In this document: piece after piece, positions 11,009-21,847 of the stretch
How the letters are laid out: each line of letters begins with the position of its first letter
How positions within the stretch are numbered: position 1 is the first letter of the stretch
NCBI GenBank assembly: GCA_030512295.1
Contig: JAULSR010000005.1
Span: forward strand, 1,612,001 to 1,676,000
From: Bombardia bombarda
Taxonomy: Eukaryota; Ascomycota; Sordariomycetes; Sordariales; Lasiosphaeriaceae
Length of the DNA stretch: 64,000 nucleotides
Direction of reading: 5' to 3'
The notes under the pieces: model-generated
Told to the model about the DNA's origin: nothing
Seen by the model: the letters and a program-made list of their open reading frames with translations, nothing else
The model's database searches: none
Position numbers and translations under genes: made by a program

Positions 11009-13369
11009 CTAACCCTCAAGCGCCTCAGCTATCCACGCCGCCTGGATAGCGCTGACCTTTTTCGCGTAATTCTTCTGGGTATACACATGCTCCAAAAACA
11101 TGATGGCTTCCTTCTTCTGCCCATGCAGCACACTCGAAGGGTGAATCGCAACAACGTGCTTCCCGTGGGACGTAACATAACTGCTATCCGGCGCCAGCAT
11201 CGCCGTCTTCAGCGCGAAGCCCTTTAGAAACGACTTCAGAATAGTGGCCGCCTTGTCCGGCGATGTAGGAGCGAACGGCCGCGGATCTGGCGCCGGCTGC
11301 TCCATCATCTTTTGCTTCACGCACAGGCCTCGGATCTGTTTCCTGATATTGAGAGCCTGCTTCATATTCCTGATGTTGATCTTGCGCGCCTTGCACCATT
11401 GCGCCCGGTCCGAGGTCTCGGCGACGTAGAGCTGCATGGCCGTGAGATAGGTCAGGAGGTCGCCTTCTCGTCGGGAGAGTTCCTTGCGGTTGGCCTCGAC
11501 CTCCTCCTTGAGCTCCTCGGACTTGATTTGGAGGAATATGTCGTCGCCGGCAGTGATGCAGGATATAATGTCGATTACCTCGAGGAGGCAGTCGTATTTG
11601 GGATCCGCTGCAGCGAGAAGAACGCGCGCGTAGGGCGCGGTAACTGGGAAGAGCACCATTTTGCGGCCCATGTCCGTGATTGATCCGTCATCCGCAAGAG
11701 CGCCGAGTATATGCAGGTGTAGTAGTGCTTTCTCGACCGACTCTACCTCTGGCCGATCCATCAGAGGGAAAGATAATACATCCTCGATTCCTCTCGCCTT
11801 CATGGTCAAGATGGCGCCAAGTACATCGGTTCGCAAGATCTCGGGAAGGTCGGTCTTGGGCAACTCGTCGTAAGTCTCCTCAGTATAGAGCCTGAAGCAT
11901 TTGCCAGGCCCTTCTCGACCAGCTCGACCAGCTCTTTGAATCGCTGACGATTGTGAGATAGGCTTTGCTAAGAGTGATTCCATGCCGAGTCGTGGTCTAT
12001 ATTTCTTGACCTTTGCTTTTCCGCAGTCTATAACGTACCTCACGCCGGGCACAGTGACTGAAGTCTCGGCGATGTTGGTGGCGAGAACAACCTTTCTAGT
12101 GAAACTTGCTTTGATAGGTTGAAAGGCCTCGTGCTGTGCTTCCATAGATAGCTGACCAAATAAAGGAAGGACCTTGATTTTGGGCACTTTGGGGCCAAGC
12201 GTTGCGGCGTACTCTTCGATAAGTCTCTGTGCTGCCTCAATGTCTTCTTGACCGGTAAAGAACGCAAGAATATCATTTCTTCCGTATTTATCCTGCAGCG
12301 GCTCTCCTGTATGTATCTTGAAGATAGTCTTGAGCAACGCTTCTTGAATATCCGGCACAGGTTTTGGAGTATGCGTGATCTCCACAGGAAACTGACGCCC
12401 CTCGATCTGCAGAAACTGAACGGGTGATGGACTGGTCTGCTGGCCAGACACGGGGCGCGTTTTCTGCGCCTCCGAGTCCGAGAAAAAGGTCTTGATACTC
12501 TCAACATTGGCCGTGGCACTCATAATGACAACCTTGAGGGGGATGCCAGCACGGCCCGCCTTGTCCCCCGTGACGATCTGCTTCAGGAATCCCGACAGCA
12601 GATCGACATCCACGCTCCTCTCGTGGATCTCGTCCACGACAATGGCGCTGTACTGTCTGAGGTGAGGGTCGCGAAGAAGCTCTTGCAGGAGCATGCCTTC
12701 CGTCACGAACTTGATCCTCGTGCCCCGAGGGACGCGATGATCGAACCGCACAGAGTAGCCAACCAGCCCCTTTGAAGTGTCGTACTTGGGTTTGTCGCCG
12801 CCTCCTTTCTCAACACTGACGAGGGGCGTTCCTGCTTCGCGGGCAACACGGTGAGCGAGTGTTGTCGCAGCGACTCGTCGAGGCTGCGTGATGGCGATCA
12901 CGCCTCCCACGCTGACTTCTTCTGTGCGTCCGCCTTCCTCAATCTTCACCCTCCTCCTCTGGCACCAGCCCTCCTGGTACAGAAACTGCGGTACCTGGGT
13001 ACTCTTGCCTGAACCTGTCTCGCCCACAAGGACCAGAACATCGTTTTGCCGGAGGATGCGACGGATCTCGTCCTGGTAAGACCATAGCGGCAGGCCCTGG
13101 CGGGTCTGAAAGAATTCTGGTGCACCAGGAGGTTTTCTGACGGCGAGATCGGCTGCGGCATCTTCCAGGTTCTTGCCGTCCAGTCCAAGGGTTGGCGCTG
13201 TATCGTCGGGTGTGAGGTCTGCATCTGGGTTTTCCTTGACCGCCGGCGCTGGCGTTTCTTTCCTCGGCTTTTTAGACAAGTACCCTTCTAATGATATCGT
13301 CTTGTTTCCGATTTTGACCACATTTGCACTGGCCTCTGCCTTCCTTTTTTTCGACATTCTATTCTCCAT
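11009..13369 (-). CDS. DEAH-box ATP-dependent RNA helicase (Dhr2/Prh1-like)
   Basis: Single exon, 786 aa from the ATG at 13369 (MENRMSKKRK). The open frame extends slightly further upstream but offers no earlier ATG. Helicase motifs in order are GETGSGKST (motif I, about 116-124), TQPRRVAA (Ia), DEIHERS (II, from about 246), SATAN (III), TNIAETSVTVPGV (V) and QRAGRAGREGPGKC (VI). The helicase-associated and OB-fold regions fill the C-terminal third and end in the NYAKKVSAI segment. The basic N-terminus (KKRKAE, SKKPRKE) is compatible with nuclear or nucleolar location. Overall length and the short N-terminus resemble yeast Dhr2, fission yeast Prh1 and animal DHX33, which act in ribosome biogenesis, more than the splicing DEAH helicases with long N-terminal extensions. 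The DEAH family call is firm; the ortholog call is moderate. Confidence 0.85.
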   Translation of the reverse strand: MENRMSKKRKAEASANVVKIGNKTISLEGYLSKKPRKETPAPAVKENPDADLTPDDTAPTLGLDGKNLEDAAADLAVRKPPGAPEFFQTRQGLPLWSYQDEIRRILRQNDVLVLVGETGSGKSTQVPQFLYQEGWCQRRRVKIEEGGRTEEVSVGGVIAITQPRRVAATTLAHRVAREAGTPLVSVEKGGGDKPKYDTSKGLVGYSVRFDHRVPRGTRIKFVTEGMLLQELLRDPHLRQYSAIVVDEIHERSVDVDLLSGFLKQIVTGDKAGRAGIPLKVVIMSATANVESIKTFFSDSEAQKTRPVSGQQTSPSPVQFLQIEGRQFPVEITHTPKPVPDIQEALLKTIFKIHTGEPLQDKYGRNDILAFFTGQEDIEAAQRLIEEYAATLGPKVPKIKVLPLFGQLSMEAQHEAFQPIKASFTRKVVLATNIAETSVTVPGVRYVIDCGKAKVKKYRPRLGMESLLAKPISQSSAIQRAGRAGREGPGKCFRLYTEETYDELPKTDLPEILRTDVLGAILTMKARGIEDVLSFPLMDRPEVESVEKALLHLHILGALADDGSITDMGRKMVLFPVTAPYARVLLAAADPKYDCLLEVIDIISCITAGDDIFLQIKSEELKEEVEANRKELSRREGDLLTYLTAMQLYVAETSDRAQWCKARKINIRNMKQALNIRKQIRGLCVKQKMMEQPAPDPRPFAPTSPDKAATILKSFLKGFALKTAMLAPDSSYVTSHGKHVVAIHPSSVLHGQKKEAIMFLEHVYTQKNYAKKVSAIQAAWIAEALEG

Positions 13370-13899
13370 CGCTGAGGTTTTGTCTTGAAGGTTCAAGATG
13401 AGTGGGGCTCACGGACGAAAAGTTGAGCTCCGTAAATGTGAGAGGCTGCCCGGCATTAAAGTGGGTCGGTCAACCAAGCCGTAGGCTGCAAGTTCATGCT
13501 CACCACCACAGCGATCAAACATTCAATTGCGATTGCTACAACACCTACAGTTAAATATTAAATATCAAGGCCACATCTTCATATGAACTTCCCAACTCTC
13601 TTTAACTTCAACAATTGATGACCCAAACTCCACACTCTCATAAAGCGATGATTATGTATATTAGGTGTCTAAATGTACCCAGGTGCCATCTGAAGCATGC
13701 GCAAAGGCACCTCCGACCGGCAGATTTGCCAAGTGACTGAACGCAAAACGGGTTCACGCTACGTAAATGATAAAAGGAAAGACTCAGACCCTATACACCC
13801 CTCAACAACATCCTCTACCTACCTACCTGAGGATTTGCTCGCCCACCATCAACCAACCAGCAAACCACCCTGGATCGCTATGGAACCACAACCACACAA
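13370..13899. promoter_or_regulatory. Helicase promoter and sec9 3' flank
   Basis: The helicase and sec9 are both on the minus strand, so this 0.5 kb should contain the sec9 terminator region and the helicase promoter. No clear motif was identified. Confidence 0.4.
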
Positions 13900-15326
13900 T
13901 CAGCGAATCCTGTCCAGCTTCAGCTTATTCTTCCGAATATGATCATCCGCCAACTCAGTCTACACAAACGATTAGCAACCAGCCTCCTAATCTTCAAACT
14001 TTCATCATGACTCACCTTCTCAGTAATCCTCTGGATCCTGTCCTGGTTATCCACCAATTTACTTATATCATGCGCAATATCCTGAATATCAGCCATCGCC
14101 TCAGCCGCGACCCTCAAGTTCGCATTGACCTGCTGGTTCGCGCGCGACATGTCGCCGCTCTCGTCCTCAAACGTGAACTTGGCATCCGAGTCAGCATCAT
14201 CGTGGAACTCGTACTTCTTCCGCGCAGACTTGCCGCCGCCAAGCAGCTGCGTCTTCTCTGCATAGGCGAGCCGCTGCGTCTCAGCCTTTTCCTGCTTCTC
14301 AACTGCCTCGGCCGCCAACGCCTGCTGGTCAAACTCGTTCAGCCTGGACTTGCTCCACTGCGGACGGAACATGCTTCCGTTGGCGCGCTCCAGGTCTCTG
14401 GTCATGTTGCTGCCGTGGCGGTTGTAGACAGCTGTGGTGGCATGTCGTTAGCATTTTAAATATGGGATCCAGCCAGACACTCCCGATTACTCACCCGCCT
14501 TGTCCAGATTCTTCTCCGTCCGAATCAGGCTCTCATTCTGGTTATACAGATTCTCCCTAGCGCTGAGTCCCATGTCCCTGATCCGGAACAGATGCTGGTT
14601 GATCGACGAAGACGTATCAACCGTGGCGTTCAACCCAGCCTGGATATCTTCCTTTTGCTTCGCCAACTCCCGCTCCTCCTCCGTCATCTCCTCCTGCTCT
14701 CCGTAACCGCCGCCGCCGCCGCCGCCGCCGCCGTAGGAGTCGCCGCCTGCGCCTGACGCGCCCGGTCGAGAATAGCCATCGCCTCTCGGCGGGGCAGACG
14801 CCGCAGCTGGCTGGAACGGGCTCGGATTACTGTCCCGACTCTGATTATCCTGTGCGCCTAGGCCGCCATACCCCCCCGGTCGTCGAGGGGCAGCATTGTA
14901 GCCGCTCGACGACGGGCCAGCGCCGCTCTGCTTGTTATCGAACAGAGCGCCGCTGTCGCTGTACTTGTTGCCTCCGTATCCGCCAGACGCGCCGAACCTG
15001 TCGTTGGCGTATCCGGAGCCGGGCTGCGGGCTCGGGTTGTAGGGCGGGGGCGGAGGAGAGGCTTGTGCTTGCGCAGCGTGGGGAGGAGCTGGTCTGCCGG
15101 GCAGGCCGCCGCCGGGACGAGGGCCGCTTGGTAGTCCCGTTCGATTCGGAGGAGGATAGGCGTTCGAAGGCTGCGGCTGCTGTCTGTTGGCATAGGGGTC
15201 TGCTGCTGGCGGTTGCTGGGCGTAGGGGTTGCTGTTCTGGTTCGGGCTGGCCCGTCCGACTGGGGTCGATTGGCCTGACTGGTCCGCCTCTTCCTTGGAG
15301 GACTTCTTGCCGAAGAACTTTCTCAT
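13900..15326 (-). CDS. sec9: Sec9 / SNAP-25-type plasma-membrane t-SNARE
   Basis: Exons are 15326-14495, 14431-14016 and 13959-13900, giving 435 aa. The N-terminus is basic (MRKFFGKKSSKEE), followed by about 170 residues rich in Pro, Gly, Asn and Gln. A first SNARE helix lies at about 225-290 (from ELAKQKEDIQAGLN through INQHLFRIRDMGLSARENLY). A linker contains RANGSMFRPQWSKSRLNE. The second SNARE helix, at about 360-430, includes MADIQDIAHDISKLVDNQ and ends in the short last exon. Two SNARE motifs without a transmembrane segment are the hallmark of Sec9/SNAP-25. The protein pairs with Sso-type syntaxin and Snc-type synaptobrevin for fusion of secretory vesicles with the plasma membrane. A CCG-repeat codes for the poly-Gly run near 14705-14735. 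Confidence 0.9.
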
Positions 15327-16786
15327 CTTGAAGAAGAGCTGTTTGGTGTGTTTTAGTGAGTTGGTTGCACGTTAATTGAGATGGTGAAATGGGAATTAAG
15401 GGGGAGATGCCGTTTAAAAACGACAAGATTACTACGTAGGCAGGGGAGGGACGGTAGGAGGCGAGGCGGGAATTTGAAGTGGATAAGGCGCGGTGGGAAA
15501 AGGATCCGGGGTCCTCAGCTCCTGTTAGGCCTGTGTCTTGGGTGTGTTCCAGGCTTCGCCGGCTGGAGAGGTGCGGGCCTCCAAAACCTTAGTTCGCTGG
15601 CAGTTCGTTGGCTGCAAGGCAATTCCCTGACCACTCACAGTTGCGACCAAGTCCGAACTGAATGCGCTGACCCTCCAGACCGTCTCCAATACTGATGTCT
15701 AGAAGTGTGCCACTAGGCATGCAAGGTAGCCGCCTAGCGATGGGAGCGTGGCAGAGCGGGTGTCCACGCGTATCTTTCCCTTTGGCGGGGGGCAATTGTG
15801 ACCACAATAGCGGGCAATGGGGCTGAAAACGGCGAACGGGGAGGGTGGAAAGAGGGGGCCCTTACCACGTTTTCCCCCTATTGTGCCGGTCTTTTATACG
15901 GTCTTGATGCTATTCTCAATTATAAATGTTCCTGTTGAGGTTGTTGCTTATGGTTGAAATAGAAAGGGGCGGGAAAAGGGTGACGGTTCCCTCTTAAATG
16001 TCTCCTTGTGAGCCCGTTGGCCAATCTCTTAGACGCCTTTCCTCTACTCCTGTGCTGTGGGTGAAGCAGTAAAGTCGCCCCGCCGTCTGCTTTATCCTAA
16101 TAGGATAGGTGGTGGCTACATGAGCCTTTGCTGTAGAATATGCGGGTCAGTAAGTAGCTCGCTAACATGCCATCCTCACTCACACCCATCACCTGGCGAC
16201 CCAATGGCATAGCCACCCTCGAGCCACCATGAAATTGTGCAGACAGGGGCGATTGGGCGGTAAAGATAGACCCACGTGGAATTTCGGTAGATGCGTCACA
16301 CAAGCAGTCATATCTCTATCATCCGGGTTTCATTCTCTTGCCCATCCCGTCCCAGATCCGAATACAGAGAGTTCGCCTGCAAACAACTGTTGGATTACTG
16401 AATAGATACACAAGCAAGAAACATTCAAGATGGCGTCTCTTCTCCTCAATTGAGCGACAGTTTGCCAAACCTCGCACCTGTCACGATCCGACACATCGCA
16501 GCCAACCCCCGCGTCACTTGCGTGAACCAACCGTTTCTGAGCGAGCAGCTGCTCTAGCTCAATAGCTTCCAAAATGTTTCCTCAAATACACCGATTATAC
16601 ACCCATGCGATGATAACTTGTTGTGCAATACACATCTTTTACAGAGCAGACTGAGTCTGAAAACCTTTAATATTTCCTTCACTCCAGGTGTTTGGCTCGT
16701 TCCTTCTGGCAGCTTGGCCCAACAAAGCCACAAGATCCCCAGCGGATTGATCGTCTGCGTGATCATCACCCCACCCCTTTAACAAG
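15327..16786. promoter_or_regulatory. Divergent region between sec9 and the GTPase gene
   Basis: These 1.5 kb hold both promoters because the genes diverge. ORFs present are short and not protein-like. A polypurine stretch (GGGGCGGGAAAAGGG) lies near 15966-15980. Confidence 0.4.
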
Positions 16787-18711
16787 ATGTCAGTCTTCAC
16801 ATTCGACACTGACACCTCCCGGGTCGCGTCTCCCTGGTTGAGACCGGCAGATCCCCGTAGGGGTCCCGTTGCCACGACGGGCCGGTCTGCAACGCTTCGC
16901 GGGGATAGTACGGAGCCGGGTCTGCTGTCGGATTACGGTGTCACCAAGCTGGAAGCAGAGCCGCAGGATGGGCCGACCGAGTATAAGCTCCACCTGCTCT
17001 TGAGACCGAGGAGAAAATACGAACGCGCCAGCACCGCAACGCGAATATCGGGGTCCATCCAGTCTCGACCTTATCCGGACCCGAGGTCGCTGAAGAACGC
17101 CTTGGCAGGCATCGGATCCTCCAGTCCCTCAACCCAGACCCGACAGGATCGCTTGGAGCATCTCACTACTCAGCTGCTATGGAGACTGCAGCAGTCGTGT
17201 CCGTACCATGCGAGCTCTGCCGACCCCGGGCTGGTCGTTCCGCAGCTTCCTGACGAGAGTATCGCCCAAAGCGGGCAGATCAAGATTGGGAAGTTGCTGG
17301 CAGGGCTGGAGGCTTCGAGGGGCGCGTTGTATGAGATTGGTGTGGCCGATGACGGCACACTTGCGGGCCTTACTAAGGATGAACTGGACGAGAGTCTCCA
17401 TACTCTGCGCGTCATGGCGGCAAGCTTGGGGTGCGACATGAAGGTCCTCCGGAGGGTGATTGTCGGCGACTGTGAGTGGGTCGAATCAAAGGATGCAGGT
17501 GAGCTCGCGGAGCCATCGTCTGAAGGGCCTAGGCACAAGGCACAGCTGTGGGTGGCTGAGGCCCTTGTCACCCCTGACTTGCGACCGAGAGATGCCACAG
17601 ATAACGCGTCTGCTGTGAATCTTCAGCCAATGTCACGAGCGGCAGAAGCGTTGCCAGATACAAAACGAGGTCCGCTTACTGCAGACCAGCTACGTGTGAC
17701 TCTTACGGGTCCTACGACTTCGGGGAAATCGTCAATATTGGGAACTCTCTCCACCGGGACTCTCGACAATGGTCGTGGAAAGAGCCGTCTTAGTCTGCTT
17801 AAACATCTCCACGAGGTCACTTCGGGCGTCACCTCATCCGTCACCCAAGAACTCATAGGCTACAACGACGACAACATCTTCAACTATGCCCATAGCGGGA
17901 TCGAGTCGTGGATCGACATTCACGACTTCACCAAAGCCGGCCGACTGGCCTACCTGCTCGACTCCGCAGGCCACCCACGATACCGCCGTACTATTCTCCG
18001 TGGTATCGTGGGCTGGGCGCCACACTGGACGCTGCTTTGCATCGCAGCTGACAGTACAGCATCCACCTCGGCCATCGGGGCCACATCGTCAGCATTAGAC
18101 ATACTGGGACCATCCGGTGCAGGCGTCGACTTGGTATCCGCACATCTGAATTTGTGCCTGCGACTCAATGTGCCACTGGCCATCGTCATCACCAAGCTTG
18201 ACCTGGCAAGCGTAACGAGCATCACAATCACCCTTAACAAGATCTTCTCTGGCGTAAAAAGAGCTCGCCGGAAACCAATAAGGATCAAGGGCGATCCAAC
18301 GAGCGACATCAACCTCAACCGCGTTTCCCCCAAAGACCACGAGGCGGTTCAAAATGTCATGGAGGAGATACTCAACAACGGCGACCTCTTATCCGTAGTC
18401 CCCATAGTCCTAACCAGTGCTGTCGACGGGCGTGGAGTCGGTCTGCTACACGCGATGCTGCAGGGCCTCCCCTTACCCCCCGAGCCAACCTCGCACGACT
18501 ACATCGGCGCAGCGCTGAACCCCGAGCAGCCAACCTGTCTCTTCCACATTGAAGACAAGTTCAGTCTGCCGGCCTCTTATGCTCTAGCCACGAGCGACGC
18601 CGACCAGCAGACCGACCTCGGCACGGTGGTGGCTGGGCACCTGCGCTTCGGCAGTCTATCCATCGGCGACAAAGTAGTCGCCGGCCCTTTTCCGCCTGAT
18701 AATGACGACGA

Positions 18712-18749
<38 letters not shown>

Positions 18750-19552
18750 CTCGCGGGCCGGCTACTCCTCCCGAGGATAACAGAATATCTGCTGGCAGCT
18801 ACGGTCTCTCGGGCTCGCACCCTTCGTCGACGGAGCTTAGTCGGATCGCGGCGAGGAACGTGGTGTCTGCGTCGGCGATGAAGGGCGAGTGGCACAGCGC
18901 GTCGATTGTCAGTATCCGCAATTTGCGGCTACCAGTGCAGACGCTTACGGCGGGGCAGGTGGGGTCTATCGGGATGGTGTTTGATTCGAAGGAGGAGGGC
19001 GAGGGCGGGGGTGAGTTTGGTGTTGAGGTGTCGTCGCCGACTATCCCGAGGCTGCGCAAGGGGATGGTGCTGGCGGTGCCGAGCCGGCATATGGCTGCCA
19101 CGGGTCTTTCTCTGCAGGCCGCGAGCGGGTTGACGGCTGTCTTTGATGGCGCGGATGCTGGCTCGCTGACTGTGGGTAGTTTGGTGAATATTTATGTTGC
19201 CAGTGTGAGGGCTTCGGCAAGGGTGCTGCGGGTGTCGAGTAGTGCTAGGGTGATGGGCGATGGGGGCGGGATGATGGCGACGGAGGATATTGACGATATT
19301 TTTAGTCTTAGTGAGGAGGTTGATGGTGATGTTGTGGCTGTAGGGGAGAGCGGGACTGAGGTGCAGTTGGAGTTGTTGTCTAATCGGGAGTGGGTTGAGC
19401 TGGGGTCGAGTATATTGGTGCTTGAGGGGGGAGTAGGGAGAGGTCGGGGTTGGAAGGGTTTGTGGGGAAGGTTGTTGAGATCGTGGAGTAGAGTAGAGCA
19501 GGGAGCGGATGTTTTGCGGTTTGTCAATTTCGGCATCAGCGGATTGGATTAG
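16787..19552 (+). CDS. GTPBP1/GTPBP2-like translational-type GTPase
   Basis: Single exon, 921 aa, starting at ATG 16787. The N-terminal about 300 residues include a segment resembling that of GTPBP1 (SGQIKIGKLLAGLEASRG, then LYEIGVADDGTLAGL). The G domain has G1 GPTTSGKS at 308-315, G3 DSAGHPRY from about 392 and G4 TKLD at 469-472. Beta-barrel-like EF-Tu domains follow, as suggested by the GTVVAGHLRFGSLSIGDKV and TAGQVGSIGMVF segments. Canonical family members have GNVDAGKS at G1, so this copy deviates while keeping the essential Gly-Lys-Ser. Relatives in animals act in ribosome or mRNA surveillance, and the fungal role is not established. A run of ACG codons (about 18712-18748) inserts about a dozen threonines into a surface loop after residue 640. 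Confidence 0.82.
18712..18748 (+). repeat. (ACG)n trinucleotide repeat inside the GTPase gene
   Basis: About twelve perfect ACG units encode a poly-Thr tract between two beta-domain strands. Length variation would change the protein by whole residues. Confidence 0.9.
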
Positions 19553-19858
19553 AGCATATATTTCACGAGTATACTGATTAGAGGAGAAGCGATTTTGAAT
19601 ATGATATGAATTTTTTTTTTTGATTATGACCGAAGTCCAAATACATTGCTGGGCAGACAGTTATCGGGAGCAGTCAGTAGCTTGACAACAATATGGATGG
19701 ATGGTTATGCAAGACGTGTGTTCCTAGATATATATTTTGCGCGCGCGCGCGATTCCCTCCCCTTTCCCAACGCCATGACTCCGAAAACCATGATGGAGAA
19801 TATTCCCAGGACCCTCTGCCTTCTCCTCACCTCCTCCCTACTCCCTACTACACCTAGA
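19553..19858. other. Convergent 3' flanks of the GTPase and emc6 genes
   Basis: About 300 bases contain a T run near 19610-19621 and a (GC)n run near 19740-19750. No gene is seen. Both transcripts should end here. Confidence 0.4.
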
Positions 19859-20282
19859 TCATGCCCTCACCAGCCCGTAAAACAAGGTCCACGTGAGGAT
19901 AAACCCCGCCAGCCCGTTGAGCAGGCCGCCGGTCCAGAATTCGTACGGACTCCGGTAGTAGCGGCTCGTGTCGAAGGCGGCCTTGCCGGAGGGTATGGAG
20001 GTGGGCGCGACGCGCACGACGTAGAAGAGGAGGGTGGTCAGGACGGAGCAGATGATGTAGAAGAGGAAGCCGTAGTAGGACTCGAGGCCGAGGATGCCGG
20101 CGCCGACGCCGAAGAGCGAGGCTGTGAGGGATTGGAGGTTGATGAGGGTCTGAGGTAGGTGTTAGTATGTTGGGTGGTTATGGTCGTGGGGGAGGGGGGG
20201 AGGGGGGGAGACGGACTCGGGAGTTGTGGACGACCGAGTCTTGGACGACGGGGGAGATTTGAAAGTCTCGCTCGGTAGGCAT
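19859..20282 (-). CDS. emc6: ER membrane protein complex subunit 6 (EMC6)
   Basis: Exons are 20282-20217 and 20149-19859, giving 118 aa. The N-terminal exon encodes MPTERDFQISPVV and ends in VVHNSR. The second exon begins TLINLQSLTASLFGVGAGIL, the conserved first membrane segment of EMC6. A second hydrophobic segment (YGFLFYIICSVLTTLLFYVV) and a third near the C-terminus (GFILTWTLFYGLV) follow, so three membrane helices are expected. EMC6 is a core subunit of the ER membrane insertase that places tail-anchored and multipass proteins. The donor is GTCCGT, weaker than the usual GTAAGT or GTGAGT, but it keeps frame and family similarity and removes the low-complexity G-rich intron. An antisense ORF covers the gene and looks like a shadow. 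Confidence 0.85.
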
Positions 20283-21740
20283 TTTGATTGTTGGCTGGCG
20301 CGGGGCCAGGCTTTTGGTTTGAAGTGATTGAAGAAGCGGGCTTGTCGTCGTGATGGTGAGGTCTGGTATCGCGATGCGGCGGGCGGACAGGTGCAAATGT
20401 CCGGCGAAACCACGGGCTGCGGTGCAGCTCCGAGCTACCTACTTACCTGGCGACGGGGAGCCTCACGCACCTTTAGGGGCCTCGCTCAGCGGTCGTGCAG
20501 GGGTATTCCCCAGCCTTAGAATGTGGGGCCATGGCCCGCGTCCAGATTGCTGATACGCGGAGCAGTTCAGCAGCTCCGGTCCTAGGATAACATTGACGGG
20601 GTCGCGAGCCAGAATGGATCCGCCTATTTTCCTTCGCATTCAAGCCGTGATGATTGCGTAGTGCTAGACCAAAGGTGAAACTACACTACAAACACTGAGG
20701 CAAACAGGATGGAAATCAAGAAACATTTGGTATTGGTCAGGTAACCGCAGGTTACCTCGGCGGCTCAGGTGTACAATGGAGGTAGCAGAGCAGGTGAGTA
20801 ACGGGACAGTGATAATGCACTTGTGATCGCAGTGAGTGACTCAGTCAGCTGTATCTGTCCTCGGTATGTGCTTTGTGAGGGTGAACCAACTTGACGATGG
20901 TGACCTGCATGAGACATGAGGAAAGCAAAGAAAGCTGGGCACCTGAGTAAGTATGTCCACATCTGACATCACGACTCTTAGTGACTAGACAGATGATGTT
21001 CGATATACCAAAATAATATAGGTTGGTCCCTGAGGTGGTTGCTGCTTTAATTGGCCGCCCATACCGAGGCAAGGTATGCTACATGTATCGTACCAGGCCA
21101 GTACATGCCAAATTACGGAGACATGGATGCTTCAGGAGACAACCTTCAGGGCCGCAACGCGCTGGAAGGTGGCGCCAAATTAAACGTCATTATCTCCCTA
21201 CAGGGTTCACGACTTTGATGAGCAGCTGTCCCTCCTGCATACCCCCAGTCCCCGACCTAGCGTTCAGTCCATCCAGCCTTCTGAAAGGAACGTGTATTCC
21301 ATTAGTATTCCATCTTTAAACTTGGATTACCTTATGGAAACAAACAGGTCGTTTCGTTTCTGTCCCGTCCTCTCTCTTCAAGCTAGCCTCGCACTTCCAG
21401 TCTAGGTGAGAAGAACATGCAGAGGAACATGCAGAGCGGCAACCAACAGCGCTAGCACATCACATTATCCCCTATCGCAGTCCTTCCCGACCGCCACGGC
21501 GCATCCCCATCCATCCTTCTGCCGCAGCAGGCCAATCCCCGGGCGTCTCACAACCTGGGTCCCGTCCCTCCAAGTCTCGCTCAACCGGAACCAGAGAACC
21601 GTTCAAAATCGTCAGCCGGGAGCGTGCTGGTGCTGGTGACGCCGACAATTCGTCTTAGAGTATAAGGAAGCGAGCTTTTGTACCCGAGTGTACCAGATGG
21701 AGAGCTAGTGCTGCGCCCGTGTCACTGTCCAACATCTTTC
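20283..21740. promoter_or_regulatory. Divergent region between emc6 and the vezatin-like gene
   Basis: These 1.46 kb should hold two promoters. I see only short ORFs and no clear repeat or RNA gene. Confidence 0.4.
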
Positions 21741-21812
21741 ATGGAGACCATCATCCACGACCGCTCTCCTCTTGCCGACTATCTTAAAGGTCGGTTGGCC
21801 GCTTGGCTTCTG

Positions 21813-21847
<35 letters not shown>

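Noticed and set aside
19646..20158. 170-codon plus-strand ORF over emc6
   Set aside because: It is the complement of the EMC6 coding exon and has no features of its own.
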